64,000 bases of DNA from Litoribacter ruber (GCF_018500185.1 NZ_JAHBGI010000008.1:1-64000); one strand, 5' to 3'. Positions 34,898 through 44,753 are shown, numbered from the stretch's first letter. Numbers and translations: made by a program. Notes: generated from the letters alone by a model not told the origin.

Positions 34898-36121
34898 TTA
34901 CAGTTGCTCAACTGTTTTGACCTTTGAAGCAATTTTGGCAGGTCGATAGGAGGCCATCAGGGTAATGGCGATCACGCTGATACAGGTATACAGGAAATCC
35001 GTCCACACCATTTTGACCGGATAATTGTCGATGATGGAGCTGGCCACTCCCAAACTCACCAGTCCAAAGGTGTCCTGAAGCCACACGATCAAAAACCCCA
35101 GCACCAGCCCAATGATTGCTCCAGAGAAGGCGATGATTGCCCCCTGTTTTAGATAAATGGCCTGAATGAGGCTGTTTTTGGCCCCCAAAGCTTTCAGTAC
35201 GGCAATATCTTTCTTTTTCTCAATGGCCAACATACTCAAGGAGAAAAAGATGTTGAACGAGGCCACTGCAAGGATAAAAGTAAGGGTCAGATAAACGAAT
35301 AGTTTTTCAATCTTGATGGCACGCAATAGAGAGGCATGCTGCTCGTCGGTATCCCTAACCAGAAAATCAGTACCCAAATGTTGTCTGAGGTTTCTTTTCA
35401 CTTGGGAAATCCTGTAGCCCTCCAGCACTTTGATCTCCAGAGCGGTTCGCCTATTGCCATATTCAAGCAATTCCTCCACAAAGGAGATGGGCGCGATGAT
35501 GTACTCATCGTCAAACTGCTTTTCAATGCTGAAATATCCAATTGGCCGGATGATCTCCCGGTTGTACATCTGCCGTGGATCAATGGAACCTGACCGGCTG
35601 GCTTTGGGATAATACACGGTCAAAAACTCCAGGTCATTGTTGATGTCCACACGTAAGGAGCTGGCCACTCCCATACCCAAGATAGCCTCCGGTTGCTTTT
35701 CTGTGCCCAGTGAAAGCTGCCCGCGAAAATAGCCTTGCTCAAACCTGCCCTGATCCAAAAAATTATCCGATACACCTTTCAGTTTGGCCACCTTCTGTAC
35801 GCCTTTATAACCGAAGAGTGCATTATCCTCGATCACCTCTGTGACCACCTCAACGCCCTCCACAGCTTGAATGGTAGAGAGCCAGTCCTCCTCCACCCGA
35901 AAAGATTTCCCTACCGCTGCCTCCACTTTCAATTCAGCATCAAATGAAGCATACAGGCCTCGGATAAGGTCTTCCAGGCCATTAAACACCGAAAGCACTA
36001 TGACTAGGGCCATAGTGCCTACCGCTACCCCGATCATGGAGATCCGGGAAAGAATGGTGATGAAATTACGCTTCTTTTTGCTTCTGAAATATCGGGAAGC
36101 TATGAAAAAGGATAGGTTCAA
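34898..36121 (-). CDS. FtsX/LolE-family ABC transporter permease (lipoprotein-release type)
   Basis: This 407-residue protein has one N-terminal membrane helix (ILSRISMIGVAVGTMALVIV), a large periplasmic domain and three C-terminal helices (LTLTFILAVASFNIFFSLSM, GAIIAFSGAIIGLVLGFLIV and a last one). The N-terminal FIASRYFRSKKKRNFITILS is typical of LolC/LolE permeases, which extract lipoproteins from the inner membrane with the ATPase LolD. No lolD gene is adjacent. It starts 18 bases after rbfA and is probably co-transcribed with it, an arrangement I believe is common in this phylum. Confidence 0.9.
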   Translation of the reverse strand: MNLSFFIASRYFRSKKKRNFITILSRISMIGVAVGTMALVIVLSVFNGLEDLIRGLYASFDAELKVEAAVGKSFRVEEDWLSTIQAVEGVEVVTEVIEDNALFGYKGVQKVAKLKGVSDNFLDQGRFEQGYFRGQLSLGTEKQPEAILGMGVASSLRVDINNDLEFLTVYYPKASRSGSIDPRQMYNREIIRPIGYFSIEKQFDDEYIIAPISFVEELLEYGNRRTALEIKVLEGYRISQVKRNLRQHLGTDFLVRDTDEQHASLLRAIKIEKLFVYLTLTFILAVASFNIFFSLSMLAIEKKKDIAVLKALGAKNSLIQAIYLKQGAIIAFSGAIIGLVLGFLIVWLQDTFGLVSLGVASSIIDNYPVKMVWTDFLYTCISVIAITLMASYRPAKIASKVKTVEQL

Positions 36122-36139
36122 GATCGGTATTGGAGTTAA

Positions 36140-36523
36140 TTATTTGTCATCCTCTTCATCTTCTTCCTCACCGGCTTCAGGAATATCCAAATCGGAAATC
36201 ACCTTGTCCATGTGCTGGGCATAAGCGGCGGAATCATCCGGGAAGAAAATAAGCTCAGGAATCACCCTGACGCTTTTGCCGATTCGTCGGCCTAGATGTT
36301 TACGGATTTCTTTTTTGCTGTCGTCAATTTTTTCAAAGGTCTCCTTGTTGTTGGCCAGCAAAAAGCTGAGGTAAATTTTGGCCACACCCAGATCAGGGCT
36401 CATCAGCACGCGCGTCACGGTCACCATGGCACTTCCCACCAAATGTCGCCCCTCACGCTGGAATATTTCCCCAACCTCTTTCTGGATCAACTTTGAATAT
36501 TTTTGCTGTCTTTTGCTTTCCAT
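36140..36523 (-). CDS. rbfA: Ribosome-binding factor A
   Basis: The protein has 127 residues. The N-terminus KYSKLIQKEVGEIFQRE and the KH-like core (VTVTRVLMSPDLGVAKIYLS, IRKHLGRRIGKSVRVIPELI) are characteristic of RbfA. The C-terminus is a short acidic tail. RbfA binds the 30S subunit during late 16S processing and is needed for cold growth in model species. A good TAnnTTTG element sits 19 bases upstream, and the FtsX-type permease gene follows. Confidence 0.95.
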   Translation of the reverse strand: MESKRQQKYSKLIQKEVGEIFQREGRHLVGSAMVTVTRVLMSPDLGVAKIYLSFLLANNKETFEKIDDSKKEIRKHLGRRIGKSVRVIPELIFFPDDSAAYAQHMDKVISDLDIPEAGEEEDEEDDK

Positions 36524-36541
36524 AATTGATAATTATCGTTA

Positions 36542-36549
36542 CAAATGTA
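36542..36549 (-). promoter_or_regulatory. Bacteroidota -7 promoter element for rbfA
   Basis: The minus strand reads TACATTTG, an exact TAnnTTTG match, in the 65-base gap between rbfA and the divergent membrane-protein gene. No clear -33 element is seen. Confidence 0.5.
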
Positions 36550-36588
36550 GTGAATTAAATGCGTAAGGTTTAATTTCGTGTTTGCTGA

Positions 36589-38025
36589 TTGCTAAACATT
36601 CAACCCCAATCGCCCTTGTTAAGTTTTTTTAAAGTAAATGACCCGTTTCGGATTGCCGGCATCTTGGTAATCCTGCTTATCCTGCGGGTACCCTATCTGT
36701 TGATGGATATCCCATTGCTCACACCCGAGCTGATGTGGATGCTGACAGGGGAAAGGATGTCACAGGGCTATCACATGTATTTGGACATCATTGATGATAA
36801 CGGCCCATTTTCGGCTGGGGTTTACTGGCTCATTGATCTGGCCTTTGGAAGATCGCTTTTGGCCTACCATATCATAGCCGGTCTGATCATTATTTTCCAG
36901 ATCGTGTACATCAACCACCTTTTCATCAGGTATAGGGCATTTTCCGACACCACCTACCTCCCCGCTTTGGTAATGGGGGTACTATTTCACCTTTCCTTTG
37001 ATTTCCTTACCCTCTCACCAGCTCTGCTAGGCACGATGTTTCTGGTTTTGGCGCTGGGAAAGGTTTTCAGCCTGACCCTGCTCAGTGAGGACAGTACCGA
37101 ATCGGTCCTGATGGTGGGCGTATTTGGTGGGATAGCGGCTTGTTTCCATTTTCCCTTGGTATTCTTCCTACCCTTTTTGATCGTGGCAGGAATTGCCGTT
37201 TCGGGCTTTAGCTTCAATCAATTTATATTATCCATGGTTGGCTATTTTCAGCCAATTTTGCTTTGCAGTCTGTATTATTTTTGGCAGGACGGCCTACCGG
37301 AATTCCTCCTGGAGTTTGTGTTTGCCACCAGAATCATCGAGGCCTACATTCACGTCACCTACCTGGATATGTTGATCCTGTTTTTGGTGCCCTTTGGGTT
37401 TGCCGCCAGTGGTTTTCTATTCAGTTCCCTAATGCGGAGCCAGACGATCAACCAGCAAAAGCAAAAGCAGCTGATGATGCTCTATATGATGTTTGCACTG
37501 TTGACCTTGCTGATTTCCAATCGGAGGACACCTTACCAGATGCTGCCCTTATTGCCCGCCATGGCTTATTTTATCAACCAGATTTTTATGAATGTGGAAA
37601 GAAGGGTGGTGCTCAAGAGCTTCTTTTATGGTTTTATCGTGGCCGTGCCCCTGGTGGGATATGCCTGGACTTTCCAAAAGATCCAATCGGGAAGGATTAC
37701 CGCTTACGGGGTGGCTTCTGATTCCAAGTATAACTTTACCCGCGATCGAAGGGTGGTCGTGTTAGGTACCGACATGGGCTTCTACCAACATGCCTATCCC
37801 TCCACGCCATTCTTGAATTACAACCTTTCCAAGAGGGTTTTGACTGATTTTGAGGATCTCAATGACATGGCCACTACTTTTAAGTATTTCAACAATGAGA
37901 AGCCTGAATTCATCATTGACGAAGAGGGGGTTTTTGAGGAGCTTTTAATCCAAATTCCTGCCTTGAGAGATTTGTACAGAAAGCAAAGGGATGGCGTTTA
38001 TAAGCTAATTGCCGATAGAAATTAG
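36589..38025 (+). CDS. Polytopic inner-membrane protein of unknown function
   Basis: The protein has about 478 residues with about ten to twelve membrane segments and a soluble C-terminal domain (about 385-478). There is no ATG near the beginning of homologous-looking sequence; the frame opens with TTG at 36589, and a second in-frame TTG lies eight codons later, just before the segment LSFFKVNDPFRIAG, so initiation is probably at TTG. The layout resembles GT-C-type membrane glycosyltransferases, and an early acidic stretch (YLDIIDDNGP) lies in a loop where those enzymes keep catalytic acids. That resemblance is weak. I recall similar unnamed proteins in other Cytophagales. Confidence 0.72.
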   Translation: MLNIQPQSPLLSFFKVNDPFRIAGILVILLILRVPYLLMDIPLLTPELMWMLTGERMSQGYHMYLDIIDDNGPFSAGVYWLIDLAFGRSLLAYHIIAGLIIIFQIVYINHLFIRYRAFSDTTYLPALVMGVLFHLSFDFLTLSPALLGTMFLVLALGKVFSLTLLSEDSTESVLMVGVFGGIAACFHFPLVFFLPFLIVAGIAVSGFSFNQFILSMVGYFQPILLCSLYYFWQDGLPEFLLEFVFATRIIEAYIHVTYLDMLILFLVPFGFAASGFLFSSLMRSQTINQQKQKQLMMLYMMFALLTLLISNRRTPYQMLPLLPAMAYFINQIFMNVERRVVLKSFFYGFIVAVPLVGYAWTFQKIQSGRITAYGVASDSKYNFTRDRRVVVLGTDMGFYQHAYPSTPFLNYNLSKRVLTDFEDLNDMATTFKYFNNEKPEFIIDEEGVFEELLIQIPALRDLYRKQRDGVYKLIADRN

Positions 38026-38039
38026 GTTTTCCGGCATAA

Positions 38040-38057
38040 AAACGTAAATTTACGTTT
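38040..38057. repeat. Perfect 18-bp palindrome between two plus-strand genes
   Basis: The sequence aaacgtaaatttacgttt is its own complement. It lies 15 bases past one stop codon and 19 bases before the next ATG. It could be a regulator-binding site for the downstream lipoprotein gene or a weak transcript-end hairpin. Confidence 0.5.
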
Positions 38058-38075
38058 CAATTAACCTGAAGCGTC

Positions 38076-38561
38076 ATGAATTGGATTAAGACTTTTTCCC
38101 TGCTGGTAGTATCTTTTTTAGTATTTGCGTGTAGTGATGACCCTACTCCAGATGTCACAACCTTACATGGGAAATGGGAAAACCGAGAATATCAGTCCGG
38201 ATGGGATATAGATTGGGTTGAAACCTACCATTTTGAGCCAAACGGTTCATTTCAACATTCCCTAATCGCAAAGGAGCCTGGTAGCGATGTGGAATTAGGC
38301 TATACTACTTACCGATACGGGAACTTCCATATTCAAAATCAAGCCCTGCAATTAACGGACTTAGTCCTATTTATTTCCCTAAGTGATATCCAAGAGGGCT
38401 GGTATTCTCCGAAAGAAGAATTAGTAAAGACAGATTTTGGTGTTAATACTCAAAGTATAAACTTCACTTTGCAAAATAACAACACCGAACTCGTATTAGA
38501 AGAATGCCCAACTTTTGAATGCGAAGAAATTACATATAAGGTTTTTCTCCGAGTTCAATAA
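38076..38561 (+). CDS. Lipoprotein of unknown function, probably surface exposed
   Basis: This 161-residue protein has a signal peptide ending in the lipobox VFAC, with Cys19 followed by SDDPTPD. An acidic stretch right after the cysteine matches the lipoprotein surface-export signal known in Bacteroidota, so it is probably displayed outside. The mature part starts LHGKWENREYQSGWD and is beta-rich, like small lipocalin-fold proteins (for example THGTW-type domains), with a C-terminal cysteine pair (CPTFECEE). The role is unknown. It stands between a membrane-protein gene and the convergent M20 peptidase gene. Confidence 0.78.
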   Translation: MNWIKTFSLLVVSFLVFACSDDPTPDVTTLHGKWENREYQSGWDIDWVETYHFEPNGSFQHSLIAKEPGSDVELGYTTYRYGNFHIQNQALQLTDLVLFISLSDIQEGWYSPKEELVKTDFGVNTQSINFTLQNNNTELVLEECPTFECEEITYKVFLRVQ

Positions 38562-38575
38562 TTAGGCATCCTTTT

Positions 38576-39769
38576 TTAAGAATTGCTCAATTCATTGACA
38601 GCAATATAGGCCATCAAGCCAGATCCCACCTCAAGCGCATCTTCGTCGATGTCAAAAGTTGGTGAGTGCACACCTGAAGTGATTCCTTTGGCTTCGTTGC
38701 GGATTCCCAACCGGTAAAAACATCCCGGCATTTCTTGGGTATAGTAGGAAAAGTCTTCGGCAGCCATCCAAATGTCCAGCTCCTCCACATTCTCCTCCCC
38801 TAGGTATTGCTTGGCAGCCTCTTCGGCGCGTGAGGTCAATTCCGGCTCATTTACCAGAAAGGGATACCCTTTTCTAACCTCAAAATCAACCGAGCCGCCC
38901 ATTCCCTCGGCAATGCCCTCCGCTATTTTGACCATAGCCTTGTGGGCCTCAGATCTCCATTTTTCATCCAGTGTTCTAAAAGTACCCTCAATCTCCACCT
39001 TTTCAGGGATAATGTTGGTGGCGCCATTGGCCTGCACTTTCCCAAAAGAAAGCACAGTTGGGGTCTTGGGACTAGCTTTTCTGCTCACAATCTGCTGTAG
39101 AGCTACAATGATATGGCTGGCAATAAGCACCGGGTCCACAAAGTTTTCAGGCATGGCTCCATGTCCGCCTTTTCCTTTGACCGTAAGGTAAAGCTCATCC
39201 GTGCTGGCCATATACATTCCTTTGCGGAAACCCACTTTCCCGACATCAATCAAGGGCATCACATGCTGCCCAACAATTCCGCTAGGCTTGGGGTTTTCCA
39301 AAGCCCCATCTTTGATCATCAAAGAAGCGCCACCGGGAAGCAGTTCCTCTCCAGGTTGGAAAACAAGCTTAATGGTTCCCTCAAACTCATCCCGAAGTTC
39401 CTGAAGGATCTTGGCAGCACCCAAAAGTGAAGCGGTGTGCACATCATGGCCACAGGCATGCATCACACCTTGGTTCTGGGATTTATAAGAGACATCGTTT
39501 TGCTCTTCTATGGGGAGGGCATCCATGTCTCCGCGCAGGGCAACCACTTTTTTATCAGGATTTTTCCCTTTAATCAAAGCTACCCAACCGGTATCAGCCT
39601 TTTTCTCTATCTCCGTAATGCCATACGAGCGCAATTGTGTTTCCACAAATGCGCTCGTATTGTATTCTTTGAAGGATAATTCAGGGTTGGCGTGTAAATG
39701 TCTTCTGTTATCTATCACCTCGCTTTTGTATTTCTGGGCGAGGGTTTTGATTTTATCTTTCAGCATCAA
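38576..39769 (-). CDS. M20-family metallopeptidase / amidohydrolase
   Basis: The 397-residue product has the family motifs NRRHLHANPELSFKEYN, VMHACGHDVHTASLLG (metal ligands), LVFQPGEELLPGGASLMIKD and VHSPTFDIDE near the end. These enzymes hydrolyse N-acyl amino acids or small peptides using two metal ions. Its N-terminus overlaps the SPOR lipoprotein gene by 17 bases, so it is translated from the secA-SPOR transcript. It is only moderately similar to the M20D enzyme at 29544 (different metal-motif context), so the two probably differ in substrate. The start could also be the second Met. Confidence 0.92.
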   Translation of the reverse strand: MMLKDKIKTLAQKYKSEVIDNRRHLHANPELSFKEYNTSAFVETQLRSYGITEIEKKADTGWVALIKGKNPDKKVVALRGDMDALPIEEQNDVSYKSQNQGVMHACGHDVHTASLLGAAKILQELRDEFEGTIKLVFQPGEELLPGGASLMIKDGALENPKPSGIVGQHVMPLIDVGKVGFRKGMYMASTDELYLTVKGKGGHGAMPENFVDPVLIASHIIVALQQIVSRKASPKTPTVLSFGKVQANGATNIIPEKVEIEGTFRTLDEKWRSEAHKAMVKIAEGIAEGMGGSVDFEVRKGYPFLVNEPELTSRAEEAAKQYLGEENVEELDIWMAAEDFSYYTQEMPGCFYRLGIRNEAKGITSGVHSPTFDIDEDALEVGSGLMAYIAVNELSNS

Positions 39770-40295
39770 AATCGTCTTCTATATCATTTTCTTCTTCAAA
39801 CCCATCCCGTTCAAACCTTTCCTGGATGATTCTCGCCGTGGGAAAATCATCCTTCAGTTTATGATAGAGCGATTGGGCCTCAATTCTGTTGATGTACTTC
39901 CCAACCTTGACCAAATAGCGGGGCTGCTGGTATTGCATATCCGCCTTCACGTCTGGGTGGGCCGTATAAATATCATTTCGGGTTTCAAAGGCTTTCTCCC
40001 TATCCACACCGCTATATACCAAAATGGTAAAGCCATTGTAATACTGTTTGTCTTCATTGTCCCGCTTGAAATAGCTGATCGCTTCTTCCAAGTCCTTGTC
40101 TACCGGAGCGCCGGAGCCTTTTGACACGGAGGACTCTTTTTCCATCTCATCAGGATCTGGAAGTTCAGGGAAGGTTACGCGAGTTTCGGATAGGTCTTCT
40201 GAATAATCCCTATAGGCATCAGCCGGCCCCCTTTTGATGGCGGCACAGCTGAAAGCAAACATGGAAACCAATATTACAATTAAAGCATTTTTCAT
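39753..40295 (-). CDS. SPOR-domain lipoprotein
   Basis: This protein of 180 residues has a signal peptide with lipobox FAFSC (Cys17) followed by AAIKRG, with no acidic export signal, so it probably stays periplasm-facing. A charged linker leads to a C-terminal SPOR-like domain (about 85-165; YNGFTILVYSGVDREKAFE and YLVKVGKYINRIEAQSLYH). SPOR domains bind glycan strands stripped of stem peptides, often at the division site. The tail is very acidic. It is placed 9 bases after secA on the same strand and overlaps the M20 gene, so these three form an operon. Confidence 0.88.
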   Translation of the reverse strand: MKNALIVILVSMFAFSCAAIKRGPADAYRDYSEDLSETRVTFPELPDPDEMEKESSVSKGSGAPVDKDLEEAISYFKRDNEDKQYYNGFTILVYSGVDREKAFETRNDIYTAHPDVKADMQYQQPRYLVKVGKYINRIEAQSLYHKLKDDFPTARIIQERFERDGFEEENDIEDDFDAER

Positions 40296-40304
40296 ATCAC
40301 AGGA

Positions 40305-43300
40305 TTAGTTCTCGATGATTACGCATCGACCGTTTTGCAGGTCATCTTCCACGCTTTTGAATTTCACGTTCTTTTTCACGCTGCCATTCGGATACTGGAC
40401 AGAAACCTTGTCGTTTCTTCCATAAGCCTTATCAGATTTCCTTGGTTCTACCACTTGCTGCCTGCTTGATGGGGCGGTAGCAGCCGGTGTACGGTTGCCT
40501 GCAATTGAGCTGCCAACTTCTTCTTTGGAAGCCTGAACTTTTGGTTCTGGCGCTCTTTGTGGCTGGGCGGTATTTACCTGATCAGGATTTTGCTTAGGCA
40601 GTTCGGCCTTGGAGATAAAGGAAATGATATCTTCATTCAACTTGCCGACAAAACGCTTGAACATTTCAAATGCCTCAAACTTGTAAATAAGCAATGGGTC
40701 CTTCTGCTCATACACCGCATTTTGCACGGATTGCTTGAGGTCATCCATATCTCTTAGATGCTCTTTCCAGTTTTGGTCAATGATTGCCAATGTAACATTC
40801 TTCTCAATGGCCCTGATCAAATCTCTACCCTCATTTTCAATAGTAGACTCCAAGTTTACCACTACGCCAATCTGCTTGATACCATCAGAGATAGGCACCA
40901 TAATATCCCGGACTGTTCCGCCCCTTTGCTCATGCACATCCTTGATGATCGGAAGCGCCCTGTTAAGGATTCTCTCGTTTTTGGCTCTATAATTCTGATA
41001 AGCTGCTTCAAAAAGCTCCTGAGTGAGGGTATGGGCATCCTTCGATTTAACCTGCTCCTCGGTAAACTTATGGTCAATACCCAAAGAGCTGTATATGTTC
41101 ATTCTCAGGTTTTCCATATCATCGGAAGCTTTGGCCATATCGATGATATCCGAACATACATCATACATGATGTTGAGAATGTCCAACTCAAGCCTTTCAC
41201 CCATCAAGGCATTTTTCCTCCGCTTGTAGACTACTTCTCTTTGGGAGTTCATCACATCATCGTATTCAAGCAAACGCTTACGAACACCGAAGTTGTTTTC
41301 CTCTACCTTCTTCTGGGCTCTTTCGATGGATTTGGTAATCATGGAGTGTTGGATCACCTCGCCTTCCTCGAGCCCCATTCTATCCATAAGTTTTGCGATT
41401 CTTTCGGAACCGAACAACCTCATCAGGTTATCTTCTAGGGAAACAAAGAACTGGGAAGAACCCACGTCCCCTTGACGGCCGGCACGACCTCTAAGCTGTC
41501 TATCGACCCTCCTGGATTCGTGTCTTTCCGTACCGATGATGGCCAAACCACCAGCCTGCTTGGATTCCGGGGTCAATTTAATATCGGTACCCCTACCGGC
41601 CATGTTGGTGGCGATAGTCACTGTGCCCGGCTTACCTGCCTCAGCCACCACTTCCGCTTCCTTGGCGTGCTGCTTGGCATTCAATACCTGGTGCTTGATT
41701 TTGCGCAGGGTCAACATACGGCTGAGAACTTCCGAAATCTCCACTGATGTGGTCCCCACAAGTACCGGCCTTCCAGCGGTGGTCAATTCGTTGATTTCGT
41801 CCACTACGGCATTGAATTTCTCCCTTACGGTCTTATAAACTTTATCCTGCCTGTCATCCCTTGAAATAGGACGGTTGGTGGGGATTACGACTACATCCAA
41901 TTTATAGATTTCCCAAAATTCACCCGCTTCCGTTTCGGCTGTACCGGTCATACCGGAAAGCTTGTGGTACATTCTGAAATAATTCTGAAGGGTTACCGTG
42001 GCATAAGTTTGCGTGGCATCTTCTACCTTCACATTCTCCTTGGCTTCAATCGCCTGGTGAAGACCGTCAGAATAACGCCTTCCTTCCATCACACGACCGG
42101 TTTGCTCATCGACAATCTTCACCTTGCCGTCCACCAGGATATACTCGGTATCTTTTTCAAACATACAGTAAGCTTTCAACAGCTGGTTTACTGTATGGAT
42201 ACGCTGGGCTTTTACGCCGTAATCCTTGATGATTTCTTCCTTGCGAATAAGCTTTTCCTTCTCATCAATCTCCTCATTTTTCTCCATTTCGGCAATTTCC
42301 ATCCCAATATCAGGAAGAATGAAGAAATCCACCGTTTCGTTTTTCTTGGTCAACACCTCGATACCGTTGTCGGTAAGGTCTACAGTGTTGGACTTCTCGT
42401 CAATGGTAAACAAAAGAGGTTCATCCGCCTCTGGCATCATCCTTTTGTTATCCTGGAGATAATAGTTTTCCGTTTTCTGTAGAACCACTCGGATACCAGG
42501 CTCAGAAAGATACTTGATCAATGGTTTGTATTTAGGCATCCCACGGAAGGCTCTAAACAAGGATAAACCACCTTCTTTTTGGTTTCCTTCTTTGATCAGG
42601 CGTTTGGCTTCTGTAAGATAGCCCTGCACCAGTTTTCGCTGCTCTTCCACAAGTGTGGATACTCTTGGCTTGAGCTCATAAAATTCATGCTCATCCCCTC
42701 TTGGCACTGGGCCGGAGATGATCAAAGGTGTTCTTGCATCATCAATCAATACAGAATCGACCTCATCAATCATGGCAAAATGGTGCTTGCCCTGAACCAG
42801 GTCATTGGAATCCCTGGCCATGTTGTCCCTGAGGTAATCAAAGCCGAATTCGTTGTTGGTTCCGTATACGATGTCAGCGTTGTATGCTTTTCTTCTTCCT
42901 GCGGAATTAGGGGGGTATTTGTCGATACAGTCTACTTTGAGACCGTGGAATTCAAAAAGTGGAGCGTTCCATTCGGAGTCACGTTTGGCAAGGTAGTCGT
43001 TGACTGTTACCACGTGTACGCCTCTGCCGGAAAGCGCATTGAGGAAAGAAGGAAGGGTTGAAACCAGGGTTTTACCTTCACCAGTGGCCATCTCGGCGAT
43101 TTTACCCTTGTGAAGGGTGATACCCCCGATCAGCTGCACATCGTAGTGAAGCATGTCCCAGGTGATTTCGGTCCCGGCAGCCAGCCACTTGTTGTGCCAG
43201 ATTGCCTTGTCCCCGTCAATTTCCACGTTGGGTTTGTTGGCGGCCATTACCTGATCCTCAGGATTGGCGATCACTACAAGTTTGCCGTTTTCCTTAAACC

Positions 43301-43673
43301 TTTTGGCCGTTTCCTTTACCACTGCAAAAGCCCTTGGAAGTATTTTCTCCAAAGATTTTTCCAACTCCTGATCACGGTCTTTTTCGATTTTGTCGATCTC
43401 GTTGAAAAGGGCATCTTTTTCATGGACCTTGTCGGCCTCCATCGCGTTGATTTTTTCCTTAATGGATTTGATCTGGTCGTCAAATGAAGCCAAGTCCTTG
43501 TTGATGATGCTTTTCAGCTCAATTGTTTGGGCTCTGAGCTCATCATCGGTAAGCTGGTGAAGCTTGCCAAACTCTTGGTTGATCTGGTCAACGATGGGCA
43601 AAACCTCCTTTATATCCCTATCTGACTTGGTCCCGAAAACCTTTGCCAGTCCTTTCGCTATAATATCTAACAT
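40305..43673 (-). CDS. secA: Preprotein translocase ATPase SecA
   Basis: SecA drives protein export through SecYEG. The product has 1122 residues, longer than the roughly 900 of Proteobacteria, as is usual in Bacteroidota because of internal insertions. Motifs seen: IAEMATGEGKT (Walker A, about 191-201), AMIDEVDSVLIDDARTPLIISG, the helicase C part with TNMAGRGTDIKL and RRVDRQLRGRAGRQGD. The C-terminus lacks the cysteine-rich zinc finger and instead has a proline/alanine linker and a short basic/acidic end (NGRCVIIEN). The SPOR lipoprotein and M20 peptidase genes follow on the same transcript. Confidence 0.97.
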   Translation of the reverse strand: MLDIIAKGLAKVFGTKSDRDIKEVLPIVDQINQEFGKLHQLTDDELRAQTIELKSIINKDLASFDDQIKSIKEKINAMEADKVHEKDALFNEIDKIEKDRDQELEKSLEKILPRAFAVVKETAKRFKENGKLVVIANPEDQVMAANKPNVEIDGDKAIWHNKWLAAGTEITWDMLHYDVQLIGGITLHKGKIAEMATGEGKTLVSTLPSFLNALSGRGVHVVTVNDYLAKRDSEWNAPLFEFHGLKVDCIDKYPPNSAGRRKAYNADIVYGTNNEFGFDYLRDNMARDSNDLVQGKHHFAMIDEVDSVLIDDARTPLIISGPVPRGDEHEFYELKPRVSTLVEEQRKLVQGYLTEAKRLIKEGNQKEGGLSLFRAFRGMPKYKPLIKYLSEPGIRVVLQKTENYYLQDNKRMMPEADEPLLFTIDEKSNTVDLTDNGIEVLTKKNETVDFFILPDIGMEIAEMEKNEEIDEKEKLIRKEEIIKDYGVKAQRIHTVNQLLKAYCMFEKDTEYILVDGKVKIVDEQTGRVMEGRRYSDGLHQAIEAKENVKVEDATQTYATVTLQNYFRMYHKLSGMTGTAETEAGEFWEIYKLDVVVIPTNRPISRDDRQDKVYKTVREKFNAVVDEINELTTAGRPVLVGTTSVEISEVLSRMLTLRKIKHQVLNAKQHAKEAEVVAEAGKPGTVTIATNMAGRGTDIKLTPESKQAGGLAIIGTERHESRRVDRQLRGRAGRQGDVGSSQFFVSLEDNLMRLFGSERIAKLMDRMGLEEGEVIQHSMITKSIERAQKKVEENNFGVRKRLLEYDDVMNSQREVVYKRRKNALMGERLELDILNIMYDVCSDIIDMAKASDDMENLRMNIYSSLGIDHKFTEEQVKSKDAHTLTQELFEAAYQNYRAKNERILNRALPIIKDVHEQRGGTVRDIMVPISDGIKQIGVVVNLESTIENEGRDLIRAIEKNVTLAIIDQNWKEHLRDMDDLKQSVQNAVYEQKDPLLIYKFEAFEMFKRFVGKLNEDIISFISKAELPKQNPDQVNTAQPQRAPEPKVQASKEEVGSSIAGNRTPAATAPSSRQQVVEPRKSDKAYGRNDKVSVQYPNGSVKKNVKFKSVEDDLQNGRCVIIEN

Positions 43674-43766
43674 ATATTTTGATCAAATTAAAATGGCTTT
43701 AAAATTACTTTCTTTTTGGCAGAATAGTAAATTATTGTCCTCTTTTGATGGTTTTATCTTGTATTC

Positions 43767-44543
43767 TTAATCGATTGCAATGCTTCCTTGGAATACCTGG
43801 CGGGCAGGACCGGATAGCACCACCTCTGTAAAGCGGTCCTCATCCTCCTTCTTAAATTTAACTTCCAAGGCACCCCCTAAGGTTTTGATCCGGATGTGAT
43901 TTTGTCCAGAAAGGCTGCCATGTACCAAAGCGCAGGCCGTCACACCGGTACCGCAGGAAAGCGTCTCATTTTCCACCCCCCGCTCATAGGTCCTCACGTT
44001 AAGATCCTGGTCATCCAGCACTTCCACAAAATTGACATTGGTGCCCCGTGGGGAGTATTTGGAGCTGTACCTGATGTTGGCACCTTCTTCCACCACGGGG
44101 TAATGTGCCACGTCGGCGACAAACTTCACATGGTGGGGGGAACCGGTATTGAGAAAATATTCCTCGCCGTCCTTGGCGATGCCCGGCACATCGTTCATTT
44201 CCAGATGGACGATATCATCTTTGTAGACTGCCTTATGCGGGCCGTCGATGGCCAAGAAATGGGTTTCTTCACTGATTATCCCCAAAAAATGAGAAAAGGC
44301 AACCGCGCATCTCGCACCGTTGCCGCACATGCTCTGAGTTCCGTCAGAGTTGAAGTACACCATTTCAAAATCATATTCCGGATGATTTCTGATCAGAATC
44401 AGGCCATCTGCCCCTACTCCAAACTTTCGGTCACAGATGCTGTTGATCAAGGGCAAGTTTTGTAGACCGAAGGCATTCTGGCGATCGTCCACCATAACAA
44501 AATCATTGCCCGTACCCTGATATTTATAGAACTCCAAATTCAT
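43767..44543 (-). CDS. dapF: Diaminopimelate epimerase
   Basis: The protein has 258 residues. It converts LL- to meso-diaminopimelate for lysine and peptidoglycan synthesis. Both catalytic cysteines are present: MCGNGARCAVAF (first base) and LSCGTGVTACAL (second base). The N-terminal FYKYQGTGNDFVMVD is typical. It is encoded 93 bases upstream of secA on the same strand and may or may not share its transcript. It is divergent from the superoxide dismutase gene. Confidence 0.96.
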   Translation of the reverse strand: MNLEFYKYQGTGNDFVMVDDRQNAFGLQNLPLINSICDRKFGVGADGLILIRNHPEYDFEMVYFNSDGTQSMCGNGARCAVAFSHFLGIISEETHFLAIDGPHKAVYKDDIVHLEMNDVPGIAKDGEEYFLNTGSPHHVKFVADVAHYPVVEEGANIRYSSKYSPRGTNVNFVEVLDDQDLNVRTYERGVENETLSCGTGVTACALVHGSLSGQNHIRIKTLGGALEVKFKKEDEDRFTEVVLSGPARQVFQGSIAID

Positions 44544-44753
44544 TCAAATCCTTTGATTATTAAGCGAAGAATATATTTTCAAAAACCAAACCAAGTCGGA
44601 TGAGTTATAAAATACGGCCAAACTTGTCAGAAATTCGGACTTAATGGCCGACCTCTTTTTTGTATTGGGCAATTATGGCTACCTTAGTGTGAGAGCCCCG
44701 TTGGTTTTGGATCACAATTTTATGCAATAATATGAACATAAATAAATTATAAT

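Noticed and set aside
36589-38025. Assignment as a specific glycosyltransferase
   Set aside because: Only the membrane layout is similar; no diagnostic motif beyond a possible acidic loop, so function is left open.
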